Source: Karstenula rhodostoma CBS 690.94 (taxonomy: Eukaryota > Ascomycota > Dothideomycetes > Pleosporales > Didymosphaeriaceae). Taken from it: a stretch of 64,000 bases of DNA. Position numbers and translations under genes: made by a program. Under the pieces are notes generated by a model. That model worked only from the letters and a program-made list of their open reading frames with translations, was not told the DNA's origin and made no database searches. The stretch is from NCBI GenBank assembly GCA_010093485.1, contig MU001492.1:1907122-1971121 (forward strand). The letters run 5' to 3'. Positions within the stretch are counted from its first letter, which is position 1. The number at the start of each line of letters is the position of its first letter. This document shows positions 35,830 to 47,599 of this stretch, piece by piece.

Positions 35830-37820
35830 TCACAACCGTGCCCAGCTGTCGTATCTCCATCTCTGTCTACAAAGAGCAGACATATCTCGGCCCACTTCGA
35901 GCTCATGGATCGTGCCATCACGGTCAGGTTGCAGCTGCACTCGAATCAGCCCCAACAAGAAAGACGCATACCGTCGATGGTACTTACGCATAGAACGACT
36001 CCCCAGCCCTTTTGCTTTTGGGGTACCGTGAGCGCAAAGGGAAACGCCCCGCTTGTCTTTTCGAGTTCAATGAACCACATATAGATCCGGTAGAGAGTTG
36101 TAGGCTGGTTGGTGCAGACCTGATACGAGAGACATCGAGTTAGCGAGGGAGTTGAATGATGGCATGGACGAGCTTACCGCAGCCACGCCAAGCAGGTAAC
36201 AGGTGTACAGAAGAGGCTTTACAGGTAAACCTCCGCTCGATGCACGACTCTCGTACTCCTCCATGCTGACTTCCATCCGGTACAATGCGCTGCGATAGTA
36301 CTTGTCGAAAGCCTGACGGTACTCTTCACGGAATTGCAACTCTTGATGGGTCAAACCCCCGCCAAACTGTTTCCGCTTTTTCTCCAGCTTTCGGTATGTG
36401 ATCAAAGAATCCGCCGCCATGCACGCAAAAAGGGCATGCTTGACCATGAGATAACCCTGTATCAGTGAGTCAAATCTAGCATCCCAAAGCTTGGACGTTG
36501 GAATGGCAGTCACTTACGCAATGGGCCAGCTGTCTTACGTCTTCCCTATACCACTCTGCCAGAGTGCTACCGAACTTCCGACTGCATACTTTGTCATAGG
36601 TGCCCGGGTCCCCGTAGAGGCTGCCCATCCGCTGGTCCAGTCTGTTTTCCATCTCATCCATCATCAAGTATGTGTCTGACGGTGTCATATTGAGAAAAAA
36701 CATCGGTGTGCCATGCACGTGACATGAGCTTGCGAAGGACTCGTGTTCAATGGAGGGCATGTATTCGGCCCATTGCATCGGACCAAAACACACACTAGCA
36801 TCCGATGAGTTCCATGGGCTGTCGTGTCTTACAACTGCCAGTTCGCTGCCTTGTGAGGAACCGACTGGATGTGACTGCAGCTGGCTCGTCACTGCTGATG
36901 GGGTTGCCATAAAAGTCGATTTATCTTCCGAGCTCGAGCGGTCGGAGTGTGCGTACGTCACGTCTTCCCAGGAGCTCAATGGGAAGTACGACTCTGTCGC
37001 CTCCAATGGATCCGCTTGTACAGGAAGCGTCGCCGCGTCGTATTCGTTCTCAAGTATGTTCATCCAAGTTCCTAGTCCTGTCCGCTGAGCGATATCTCCA
37101 TCTTTTGGGCTCGAGCTCTCGAGGATGCCGTCGGTCGGTGAGTATTGACATTGGAAATTGGTTTCCATCATCGAAGGCGCCACGATTGGCGTTGGTTGTG
37201 TCGTATAGGGCGATGTCGAACCCGACGATCCCATGGTGGTTGTACGATCGTCTGCCTGGCCGATACAATCGCCTGCTAGTAGCGCATCTTGCGCTTCAGG
37301 CCTCTTCTAAGCTCCCTTTACTTGAACGGCACCGATTTCGCGTTTTTTCTGATGTTGGCGGACCTGCTTGTCCTTGGTGGTGGTGAGTGTAGTACCACAA
37401 GGATCGCCATGATACTCGCATCGGTCGCAACGTTGTCCAGGCCAGGCTCGATTCGGGGGGAAGCACTGGAAGGACATTAGTACCCTCGAAAGCTTCTGCA
37501 GGAATGCGGCTTTTACCTGGTCTTTGTTCGCCCTGCAATAGGAACATTTCGGTTCTTCCTGCGCGTTATAGTTCGCACTGCAAGCATACTTGTACTTCGT
37601 GCACCTATTGCACTTTTGCCCAGGCCATTTCCGTTCTGCAGACGTATGCTCTCCCACGGTAACCTCGCACTCCAGAATGTTAGTTACAGCCTGCTTTTGA
37701 GTTGCGCATGCGAATAGTTACCTTCTGTTTGTCTCTCCGACAAAACACACATTTCCGCAAATCTGCTCGATTTCTTTTCTTGCGATATACAGTAGTGACT
37801 TGTGCAACTATACACTCCAT
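35830..37820 (-). CDS. Fungal Cys-module protein with repeated WPGQxCxRC motif
   Basis: Seven exons on minus: 37820-37722, 37669-37517, 37465-37322, 37255-36518, 36456-36178, 36119-35988, 35934-35830; introns are 51-66 nt, GT-AG, all frames consistent, giving 549 aa. The N-terminal 140 residues hold paired-cysteine modules: KCVFCRRDKQK (residues 23-33), WPGQKCNRC (48-56), KCSYCRANKDQ and WPGQRCDRC (92-100) with PCGTT. Each module is interrupted by an intron, and the spacing suggests zinc binding like fungal Zn-Cys regulators. A Ser/Pro-rich acidic middle (residues about 140-330) and a basic, helical C-terminal half (LEKKRKQFGGGLTHQE) follow. It is possibly a transcriptional regulator. The join at 37256-37321 and the last exon are the least certain; the upstream and downstream pieces could be two genes. 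Confidence 0.6.
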
Positions 37821-39185
37821 CTTTATCGCTAAAGCTGTCACAGTCTGCCTTTTCAGCTGTGTTGTAGACAATGAAAGTGGCTGTTAATCATCGATTCCGT
37901 GAGTGACAGGAACAAGTTGAATCAGAAAATATGGTACTTCGCACGTGAAGACCACACATCCATGGATGGGAATGAAGGTGGGTGATCTTGTCCCATGTTG
38001 CTCAGGCTCCTATCGCTAAGCACGCCGCCCCAAAACTTAGTGCTAGGTACGGCCTGCACCATTCTCGAGTGGCCCAAGTAGTGCAAGGCTATGGTAGACT
38101 TCGTGTTCATCCAGATCGTTCTTAGCCTCACGACTGCGGCGCTCTTTCCATCGAGCGAGAGCGGTCACGCCAGATATGCAGCTAAAGATAGCATCAATAG
38201 AACATATACCGGGGCTGTCATCGCGTTAGCCTCTCACTTAGATGCGGAGGTCCCACTGTTTCAGACGACGTCTTTGGTCGATCAAGATATCACACGGGGA
38301 GCCGAAGGGGGACGAGAATCGCGATTGTGTTTGATGTGATGCAAGCATGTTCTCGGCCAGCGCCACGCGCCCACGCGAATGCTTGTGGGGAAAAGCAACC
38401 ACTAGGATTTTTCGGAACACGAGAACCCATGCTGGGGAAGCCTGGAGTGGTAGATGTCATTGGATCGGTATATACTACTGCAGCCTTGCTTTCGCTATAC
38501 GTAGGTACGTCCAGCGATGTTGTGAGGAGTGAATGTCTTTGGAGACGACTCTGACCATGCCTATGTTACTCTAGCCTTCTTTGGATTAGCTCCACTAGCC
38601 CTAGCTCCAATGACCATCGATCTCGGGCCCTGCCGAAAGTTCCAGCCTCTTTTTTTTTATGGTGTCTGCACCATCGAAATCCCCCGGCTTATCGATGTTA
38701 ATGCTTAGATCAACACAGTTATGGTCACGCTGATTTGGACCTATTCCCGAACTCCATCAAGCAACGCCCGTCGATGGACCAAGATCCAATCAGCACTCTA
38801 CTACTACAATCATGTGTGACAACTTCCCAGCTCAGTGACAAATCTCTTACGACAGTGCAAAGCATTTCGGGCTAACTAGCACCCAAGAGCAGTTTATTAA
38901 TTATTAACTCTTCGCGTGCTAAGGTGGATTTATTCATATGCTTAAAGTGTAGCAATGTAAACCAATGTAAGGTGTTGGTATTGGAAATATCCATTGTAGT
39001 TTTTGCTTTGTCGGTGCTTGCCCCACTGCTACCGGGTATCTGTTGGAGCCTTGTTGTCCTCGAGAATGGTGGTATAGTTCTACGGCTAGTTTGCTGTGCT
39101 TGATATTAAACGTGACCATAAATAATGCTGTGAGGAGTGACTACTCACTGGCGTGGTGTCACTCCCCTCGGCGTTTTGTGTCTAG
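37821..39185. other. Intergenic region
   Basis: Besides the small candidate ORF at 38091-38339, no gene is seen. A 9-nt T run lies at about 38651. Confidence 0.5.
38091..38339 (+). CDS. Small putative secreted protein
   Basis: An 82-aa frame from an ATG. Residues 1-20 (MVDFVFIQIVLSLTTAALFP) look like a signal peptide, then a polar chain with one N-glycosylation-like NRT and a single late Cys. It has no family and no neighbouring exons identified, and could be an effector-like protein or a chance ORF. Confidence 0.25.
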   Translation: MVDFVFIQIVLSLTTAALFPSSESGHARYAAKDSINRTYTGAVIALASHLDAEVPLFQTTSLVDQDITRGAEGGRESRLCLM

Positions 39186-39934
39186 TCAGTGTGGGTGATG
39201 AGAGGAGGAACAGGCATGCACATCTTGCCCAAGCCTAACCACTTTACCGTAGTATGGATCGGGGATGTGCGCTCCATACCGTGGAGGCTCGCCGTTCTCG
39301 GTATGGATACCGTAGAGTTTAAAATATGCATTCGTCTATGTTGAAGCGCCCCCGCAGGGTCGCAGAAAGGTAGATGTGTATCATGCCCAAACGCCCGTTT
39401 CCATTTCCAATTCCAACCCATAGCCACCAGGCTTTCCCTATCCCATACCCATAACATCCCGTCATTACCCTATGCGCAAATGTCCGAAGCCAAAAGGAAG
39501 TGTATCCCAAACGCACGCATGCATGCAAATGCCAGTAAAAGCACCGATCTATCCGCAAGCCACGGACAGCCGAGCCGTCCGTGTAGAAGCGATGCGCGCC
39601 GTTTCAATGCATATGAGGAACGCTTAAACGATCAAAAGCTATCACGCATCATCAGCATAATCCCTGGATAAGGGCGCGGAGCAAAACATACCTTGGCAAC
39701 ATTCTCACTGCCCTCGCGCTCCTCGATCCTGTTCCAGGCGGTGTAGATGAGACCTCCGCAGACAGCCCACATGACGGGCACGCCGGCCTCGAGGGCGCTG
39801 GGCTTCTCGGCTTGGGCAGCCATTTCGATGACGCGGGCAGCGCGGCTGGTGGTCGTGTTTGAGTTGAAGCGCGCGGGGGCGCGGAAGGTGCGGGTTAGGG
39901 GGAGGCGGGCGGGGAGGACCAAGCGTGGGGCCAT
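39186..39934 (-). CDS. Small mitochondrial single-pass membrane protein, unknown
   Basis: Exon 1 (39934-39692, 81 codons) encodes a basic, acid-poor presequence (MAPRLVLPARLPLTRTFRAP with RFNSN) and a hydrophobic helix VPVMWAVCGGLIYTAW followed by NRIEEREGSENVAK. A GTATGT donor follows. The best acceptor is CATAG at 39336, giving a 356-nt intron, long for this genome, and a second exon (39335-39186) reading TNAYFKLYGIHTENGEPPRY then GAHIPDPYYGK. The total is 130 aa. The helix-plus-aromatic tail pattern fits small inner-membrane proteins of the respiratory or ATP-synthase complexes, but none could be named. The last 12 residues may be mis-spliced. Confidence 0.6.
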
Positions 39935-40826
39935 TGTGAGAGTGTTGTGGTTGTTGGCAGTGGTAGTGGGGAACGAAGGGCGGGTGTTCAAGTTGTGGGT
40001 AGCGATTGGCACACGTGAACTGCTGTGCGTTTCAATTGCTTCCTTCTTCAACAATGCAGCAGAACCGATTGCAATAAAAATTGAAAGTGAACGTGTCGTC
40101 GGCAAGCAAACGTGCAGTGAATGTGGTGGGTGTCTGCACGATGGCGGGGAGCCAGTGCACTTTATGAACGAGTGGGCCGGTGGGTCTGTGTCGGCGAAAA
40201 GAAAAGGAGGCGAAGCATAACGCGTGCACAAATTTCTCGCACCCCTCGTCTCGGTGCAGCTCCTGGCCTGTGCGCCATGGCGAAGAATGTCCGTGGTGCC
40301 GCTGCCGAACGAAGGATGCTTGTCCCCCAGATTTGCGAACAGTGGGGAAGTGTGGGTACGGCGGGTAAGGCGCTCGATCCGGCACAGTGATTCTGTCTCT
40401 CCCATGGCGAGAAGCGTGCGCGACGAACAAAAGGCCCATCGTGCGAAGCTGTGAGTTGCGTCGCGTTGCAGGGCACAGCCGGCGTGTACGGCCGGCCCTG
40501 GCACGAGATCGGCAGCGGCGACAGGCGAGGAGCCGCTCGAGACCCTCTCGCCTGGCTGGACCTGCCCGTTTGACACCGCATGCTTCTCAACACCTCCCGT
40601 GACTCGGACCTTTGAACGTTGCGATGAATGCCAATTCTTGTACATACTTTGATATAACAACAACGTCACCCCATGGCCCCAATGCACTTTTCCCGTAGTC
40701 CGTATGCACCTTCCCAAAAGCCGTCGACATGCTACAGGCCGTTACAACATATTGTACAATACAGGTACAAGAATCTAAAGAAGAAGAAAAAAAGCGTAGC
40801 GCTTTGAAAATATACAGGAAGAACAC
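39935..40826. other. Intergenic region, polymerase gamma and mitochondrial protein genes
   Basis: An 892-bp gap between two minus-strand genes. No gene is supported; it should hold the polymerase terminator and the promoter of the small mitochondrial gene. Confidence 0.5.
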
Positions 40827-43800
40827 TTAATACACTCTTGCCGGTCGCGGCGCGGTGCTGCGCGGGTGGAAGTGGTGCAGCGTGCCCGGTCGCGTGGTAG
40901 AGCTCCAGTTTTTGGTAAATTTGTTGTTCTGCCAGATTTCATCCACTGGCAGTAGTTGCGCCATTTGCTCGTAGTGCAGTAGCGCTCGCTCATTCTCCTC
41001 CTCTTCCTCGTCTTTCTTCGACCGTCGCGTTCGCGGCTTGGCAGGCGGCCTGACCGTGCGCAAGATGTCCTTCAACTCCTTGTCATCCTTCGTGATCTGT
41101 GCCTTCAGGTACGCAATGCTCGACGCAGAAGCTGCGTCGACGGCTCCGAGGGATGCCATGACGGGAATTCGAGGTGTGTAAGAAGAAGCATACGTGTCCA
41201 CCAGAGGAGCATCCTTGGGCACAATCGCGGGGTCCAGGCGCGCCGCCTCGCCCTTGTCGAGGAGCGTCGTGATGTCGACCGACTCGCCGTGGGGAATCTT
41301 GTCCTTGTGGCTCGGTGTAATGCAGTCCATGTCCACTTCCTTGCGGAGTACATGGTCGATGTCAACGGCCGAGAAGTAGGCGCATGATTGCGGGAGCTCG
41401 TTGATGCCCATCTGCTGCGAGAAGATGGCACGCGTCCATACGTTGGCTACCTGCAAAGCCATGGCGGCTCTGTACTTGTCTTCTTCCTTGACAAGGTAGC
41501 GGATCTCGTCATGCACCGTGATGGCTAAACGAGCTTCGAGGTTGTACCGCCGAGTAAGGTACTCCATACTGACAATCAGGAGGTGGAGGTAGTCGACACC
41601 AGAGGATTGGATGGCCCAGTTGATGCGCGATGTCATGAAGCCACCCTTGGTAAGGTAGCGGCGCATCAGTGCTTCGGTGATACCCGCTCCTAGTACCGCC
41701 GTCCTGGGCTTCTCTTGCTCAGCAAAGTCTTCGAGCTTGTTGAAGACGAAGGATTCAGTACCGCCTCTCCAGAACGGTCGCTCGTGGAGTTGCTTTCTGG
41801 TCGTTTTCTTTCCCTTGGTAGTTTCGTACAATTCATTGGCCGTCTTGGTGGTTTGCGAGTCCGTCAGGCCAGGGCTGAACTGTCGCAGGAGGGTTGCGGC
41901 GAACTTCAGGCCGGCACCATAGATACGACCGTAGTTGAAGACCTTTGCGTCGTTCCTCGTAATACCCAGAATGCTTGCGGTACGGGAATGCAGATCGGTA
42001 CCAGCAGCCTTCGTGCCCTCAAGGGTCATGAAACCGACAGCGTTGCCTCCATGCAGCTTGAAGGTGGAATCGCCAATCAGACTTGCTATCCACAGCTCCT
42101 GCGAGTCTACATCTGCCCCAACAAAGCAATAGCCCTGCGGTGCTCGCACCATTGACTTCAGCTCGGATCCGACCCGATTCTTCTTCGCGTTACTGGCTGT
42201 AAGCCACGTTTTTTCCACAGCTCGACGTGTGATAGTGCCCATTGGTATGACTTGCGGTAATATGAAGCCAACCTTCTTGCCTTGGCCAGTTTCTGATGCA
42301 GACACTAGCTCCGGCGCGTTCGGCACTTCCTCGTTGTAGACCACCATCTGTGACATGATCCTGTCTCTGGCGCTCATCCAGTACGAGCATGATGCGTTCA
42401 TTTCCAGTGCCTCCTTGGCGTACTCATACTCGGATGAAAGCGTTCCTTTCTCCATGTATGCAAGATATCCTTTTGCCAAAGGATTTGCGCATCTTGCCAG
42501 AGGGCCGTCCTTGTGTGGTACTTTGTAGTATCGATGCATCATGTCGTCGCGCAACTTCAAGTTCTCCTCTTCCGACATATCCAACTCCTTCATACCTTTT
42601 TCGTTGTAGGCAAAAACTTCTTCCATGGGCACCTGCCACGTCCAGCCATGCGTGTCTGACCAGACCAGCGGATTGCCATCCCAGCTTAGCTTCAGCAGAA
42701 TCGGGGCTACTCTTGTGCGGACTGTGAGATTGATCGGTCCGTCGGTCTTCGCAAACAAATCTTTATACCACTTAGGCATGCCTGGCATCTTCTGCCGTGC
42801 TGCCGGTCGCGGTGGGTCGCCCTTCTTCTTCCCTTTGACCATCCTAATCTCCTGGCCAGACCAGTCCAGCTGGCTCAACCAGGGGTCCTTCTCGTAGATT
42901 TCGGGTTTATCCTTCACTTCGAGTGCTTGTTCCGCAAGCTTGACGAGTCGCTCTTGGACGGCATCGCTCAGCTTGTGGTACGTGGCCTCGGCATTGTGGA
43001 TGTATGCGTCCCACGTCTCGTTTACAGGAAGAATCTCGGCGGCCAAGAACCGCAGAGCCGCGAAGCTCACAGGATGTGGACACGTCTCAAGAAATAGAGG
43101 GAAAACTTTCTGGTATACGCGATGGGTGATCTCGACATCAGCCGCACAATAATCAAGCAGCTCATCCAGTTTTCCACAGATGCCTGCCCGGTCCAATTCG
43201 CCAAAGTACTCTCGGCGAGCTTTGTCAATGGTAATATTGCAGTGGAACTTGGCCACTTCCCGTAATGAGTTGACTGCGCTCCGGCCTATCCACAGCTCCT
43301 CCTCTTCGTCTGGTATCGCGCCTGAATTCAGCAGATGTGAAATGTCGAAGTTTTCCTCGGAGGTGGCGATCTTTTCCCGCGACTCCCTGCTCTTCTGATG
43401 CTTCATCCACGAAGGTCTTTGCCGCGAGCACATGCCGTTAGACGCAACGTGTAATGACATGGTATCGATAAACGAGTTCTTCGACTGGCGGATGTCGTAT
43501 TCTTCGGCTATCCTTACTCTGTCGTATCCAATGTTGTGGCCAACGATGACTCGCGGTTTCGACGGGTCGCCGAGTGGTATTAGATGTCGATCCGACTTTG
43601 ACTCTCCCAACAGCCACGGCGAGATCCACGCATACCACGCTGTCGGACTCACAGCGCATGCCATGCACGCAAATGACGTCTCTTTCCACATGACCTCGGT
43701 GTCAAAGGTCAGCATTTCCTCGTCCGGCGCTTCCACGGCTTCGCTCGTCCCGTCACTGTTGTACTTGGTCCACCCGCTTCTTCTGACCCACTTTCGCGGC

Positions 43801-44315
43801 TTCGGTGGAGGGTTCGCCCACGCCAACTTCTTTGCCATGGTCAAGAACGGTTCCGCGGCGTCCATTCCGAGCCTGTAAAAATGTTCGTCGAGCGTTGTCC
43901 CCTGCAGTTCGGGCAGATCGAATGCGACGGGCGGGTTCGAGTCCTGGTTCTTGCCGAGTAGGTCATGGCGGGTGAGGTGGTCCTTGGAGAGGGCGACGAG
44001 CTCGGGCGGGGCGGCGGTGCCTTTGCCGGGGAAGATTTGCTGGTGGACATGGCTGGAGAGGTGCTGGACCCCTATCTCGCTGAAGCGGGCTTCGGACGGG
44101 ACTGCAAACGCTTAGTGTGGGCGAAATGTGTGCGCAAACGCGGTCGCAGGTCGCATACCAGCCAGGGTCCCTTTTCTCGCAGCGCTACCTTCCTCGCCCT
44201 GCGCTGACTGCACGGTGGCGAGGCATCGTCGCGACGGGCACCAGACAGGAGGGTTCGTAGAGAGTCGCGGTCGCTTCACGAGATGGGCAGCGACGTTCCG
44301 GCGGGAGCAGCGCAT
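40827..44315 (-). CDS. MIP1: Mitochondrial DNA polymerase gamma (Mip1/POLG)
   Basis: Exon 1 is 44315-44159 and exon 2 is 44101-40827, with a 57-nt intron, giving 1143 aa. It replicates mitochondrial DNA. The start at 44315 gives a presequence (MRCSRRNVAAHLVKRPRLST), and the frame then continues through VPSEARFSEIGVQHLSSHVH, the usual POLG N-terminus; a start at 43865 would truncate it. The 3'-5' exonuclease motifs are TFDTEV, GHNIGYDRVRIAEEYD and YCAADVEITHRVY. Family-A polymerase motifs are GADVDSQELWIASLIGD (A), RNDAKVFNYGRIYGAG (B) and HDEIRYLV (C). The C-terminal extension after motif C is about 230 residues and includes a Lys-rich KPRTRRSKKDEEEEEN stretch, typical of fungal enzymes. Its 5' end faces the RING E3 gene 302 bp away. 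Confidence 0.97.
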
Positions 44316-44617
44316 GGTCGAATGAATTACTGGTGGTCACTTCATGCCGTCTGGAGGGCTGGTGGGTCGTGTGGGCGACGAGGGCGGGCGTCATCATGGA
44401 CCAGAGCTGAGGTTTGGGGCAATCGGCGGGCCAAGCATTATAGGGCTGGACTGTAACTGCAGCGCGGGCATCCCGCCGCGATGTGACACGGCTAAGAAGC
44501 GCGCCGCGGCGGCCTGCGGGCGCCTGACACGCTCGTTTCCATTGTTCGCTTTTCTCGATGCCGGGGCGCTCGCTCCTCTCTCCATGCGCTCCCGTCGTGC
44601 TTTGTGCTGTCGCCACC
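44316..44617. promoter_or_regulatory. Shared divergent promoter of POLG and RING E3
   Basis: Only 302 bp separate the two divergent starts, so both core promoters lie here. The segment is GC-rich with no TATA box seen, fitting constitutive housekeeping expression. The plus-strand start has a CGCCACCATG context. Confidence 0.55.
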
Positions 44618-45582
44618 ATGTCGTCGGCCTCTAGCTTCCATTTCCACCCCCACGACGACGACGACCCGGAACAGGTCCCGCTCTCGTGCCCATTCCACGA
44701 ACAGACCAACGACCCCCCGGACGCGCACGCGCAAGGGCACCCGAGCTGGCACTTTCCTCCGTCCCATCACTCGGACCTGCCGGCGCCCTCGTTCACGCTG
44801 GGTGAAACCTACGACCAGGACGGGAGCGCCTACTATTTCGACAACGCCTACCACGCCGAGCCCTCACCGCCCGCACCCAGCTTTCTCGATAACATCCTCA
44901 ACCCCGTCGAGAACTCCTTTGGGTACAACTTTGACGACATCAGCATGCCGTCATCGCGAGCGCAAGGCCGCCTGTCCAATGGCTACGTCGACCTGACCGA
45001 GTCGCCCGACGTCACCACATCGCGCAAGACGAAGAGGGAAAGCCCCGTTCCGGGCCCGTCCACGAAAAGACTCCGGCGAAACGACGGCAGCGCGTCACAG
45101 CCCGAACGCGGTTCAGCAGAGGCAACAGTGGAGGAAATTGATCTGTCCAACGAGAAGCACACGGTGCAGGATGTGCTCAAGAAGCAGCGCGAGGAGGCAG
45201 TGAAGGCGCAGACGCACCCCGAGGAGAAGGCCCCGACTTTCAACACCTTCAACTGCGTCATCTGCATGGACACGCCCACCGATTTGACGGCGACAGCCTG
45301 CGGTGCGTCAACCCCCGCCTTGAGAAAAGCCCTAGTGCTGATAGAGACACAGGCCACCTCTTCTGCCACACCTGCCTTATGGAGGCTCTCATAGCAGGCG
45401 AGAACCGTGGCAATCCAGGCGAGCAGCGCCGGTCCCAGTGTCCCGTCTGCCGCAAGAACATCAACCGAGCTAAGGGCTCAGACATCATCCCGCTGCTGCT
45501 TAAGAAGGGACTGGCCACGCAACCGAAGAAGACAAGGCCCGTTAGCACAAGCACTGCTACAACATCAAAGGTAACGTCATAG
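44618..45582 (+). CDS. RING-finger E3 ubiquitin ligase, Slx8-like (putative STUbL)
   Basis: Exons 44618-45302 and 45353-45582, with a 50-nt intron that splits the RING, give 304 aa. The first 220 residues are disordered and acidic with His/Asp/Pro runs, and include hydrophobic-acidic patches that resemble SUMO-interacting motifs (YVDLTES, EEIDLSNE). A basic nuclear signal (KTKRES, STKRLRRND) follows. The C3HC4 RING spans CVICMDTPTDLTATACGH, then FCHTCLMEAL and CPVCRKNI. This order is that of the SUMO-targeted ubiquitin ligase Slx8/Rfp, which acts in nuclear genome maintenance. Assignment to that subfamily is by architecture only. Confidence 0.85.
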
Positions 45583-46458
45583 TGCATGCGTTGCTTGAGC
45601 GTTGTGGCTTTGCCAATTCGGTGTACTGTATAGATTATTCTTGCTTTGCGGATCTGGTGGTTTTTACATATTCCCGGGCATGTGCTAAAATAGACACAAG
45701 ACGCAGACGAGGGTACAGCCTCAGACCCAGAAAACATCTTCCCGATCAGACCGAAGGCCTGCTTCTTCACGGAGAACGACGATGCGACCAGCAGCAAGGA
45801 TGGCCAATGCCCGGTTGGACCACTGGTCATCCCACTTTGCATACGAGGACGAGATTTGAGCCAAGTTAGATCAATCCGTGACCTGGTGCGACGTAGGATA
45901 TATGGGCACCCAAGAATCATACCACCCAGGGTAATAAGCGCGTTGACAAGGGAAAATACCCCTTTGACGAAGACAAGATTTTACACATGGCGCACCCTCA
46001 CGTTACCAGTGAACATGAGGTGGTCCCTGACAACCAAAGGTCGATGCGTAGATATGAACAATACATGCATCATCTCCATAGATTTTCTGCTACGTCACAC
46101 ATGTGACTCCAGCACATTTCGACCGATTGCCTTCGAACATGGCTCTTTGCCATACTCCTACGCGATTGACCTGGACGTCGGCAAATTGCTCTACCAACAT
46201 TCATGATTCAGAACTTCGCATTAATCGATAGGATGATCTCAGCCACCCGCAATGATACTTCAAGGCACCCAAGAAATACAGGCGAGATGTAAAAGCCTTT
46301 GTGTTGGCCTGGCGCGGAAGACAATGCTGAGACCCCGGCTGTCGGAACACGAATTCCGAAGCTCGGAACATGTTGCGCGTGCGGGGAAGAAGTCTGCAAA
46401 TATCACCAATTGCAATTGCATCTTCCCCGCTCCTACATACTCCTGAGAGAAATCAAAC
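45583..46458. other. Intergenic region
   Basis: An 876-bp gap without a supported gene. Confidence 0.5.
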
Positions 46459-47235
46459 ATGGCACCAATACTCGTCACCGCAAGAATAGTCTGCTCAAGC
46501 AAAGAGGCACGAGCTACCGTACGCGACAGTCCACCAATGCCTACCTATGTGTTGCGCTGACCACGTATCCTCAGGTCCTCTCCGCCTTCCAGAAGATCGT
46601 AGAATTCACACAGCCCCATGAGCCTGACGTCCTCCGCTATGTGGTCACCCTCCCCGCCGACGACACCACCGAAACCGTCCTCTACATGATCGAAGAGTAC
46701 ATCACACTCTGCCCCATACCACCCACTACCTCCGACTCACTCCTCCAGATACGCCTCCCAAGCCGCCAGCGACGCCCACCTCGCCACACAGCCTGTCAAA
46801 GACCTCATAACCCTCTTCACTACCACCTCCGTCCTCGCCGCACCCCCCGAAGTCCACACTTCCACCGTCACAGCCAGCAAGCTGTGCGCGCCGCCGCCCT
46901 CCCCCTCCACTGCCCCCGCTATCGTCCTCGCTCACTTCGAGTACAAGCCCGACACCGTCGCGCGCGCGCTGCAGGGCTGGGCCGCGGTCGTGGAGTATGT
47001 CAGGGAGAAGGAGTATTGGACGAGGGGGTATACAGTAGGGAAGGAGAAGGGGAAGAGTTGCGTCAGGACGGTGGAGACATATGAGAGTTGGGAGGTATTG
47101 GAGAAGGTGCATTTGAAGAGTGAGGCCGTCGCGAAGAATCGCAAACATAATGGGTCGGATAGGATTGGCCAGGGGGCGGTAAGGGTGGTGGCTGTGGATG
47201 GGTTTTTGGGGAGGGAGGAAAGGAGTAAGCTGTAG
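46459..47235 (+). CDS. Two-domain ABM-fold (dimeric alpha-beta barrel) protein
   Basis: Three exons, 46459-46518, 46575-46696 and 46749-47235; introns are 56 and 52 nt, giving 222 aa. The first half (MAPILVTARIVCSSKEARAT, VLSAFQKIVEFTQPHEPDVL, RYVV, then EEYASQAASDAHLATQPVKD) follows the antibiotic-biosynthesis-monooxygenase pattern of beta strand, helix, E-x-D-x-x-R-Y and the late EEYA...H motif. The second half, after a Pro/Ser linker, repeats the fold less clearly (IVLAHFEYKPDTVARALQGW to ETYESWEVLEKVH). Such proteins act as small cofactor-free oxygenases or ligand-binding proteins. Substrate unknown. Confidence 0.8.
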
Positions 47236-47599
47236 GGTGTGAGTGTTGAATTGGGGGTGGGGCTTTTGAAAGATTGGGCAAAGATTGCTAAACATGGTGG
47301 CAGTTTATACAAATGTCGAAACCGGGATTGCAAGCCGAAAATTAAACAGCAGACGAAACCATTGCACTGTATATACATAATATCGATCTGCGGCGGCTTT
47401 TACCACTTCACAATGCTGCGCTGCTTTTTCACAACATGGTATCGTTCACAATGCTCACCCGTATATATACTACATTCAAGCTGTTCCTTTCGAAGCCAAC
47501 CAAAGCACAACTGCAAGCCTCAACCCAACAACTTAGACTTCTAACGCTCTCATACCACACCTACTTTCAAAAAACAACTTCACCTAAACGCAAGTCAAA
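47236..47599. other. Intergenic region, promoter of the 47600 gene
   Basis: A 364-bp gap that holds the TATA-like element at 47462; no gene seen. Confidence 0.5.
47462..47469 (+). promoter_or_regulatory. TATA-like element
   Basis: TATATATA lies 131 bp before the ATG at 47600. The leader between is C/A-rich and ends CAAAATGGC. Confidence 0.45.

Noticed and set aside
43865..43865. POLG start codon at this ATG
   Set aside because: The frame continues upstream with clear POLG N-terminal sequence and a presequence exon starting at 44315.
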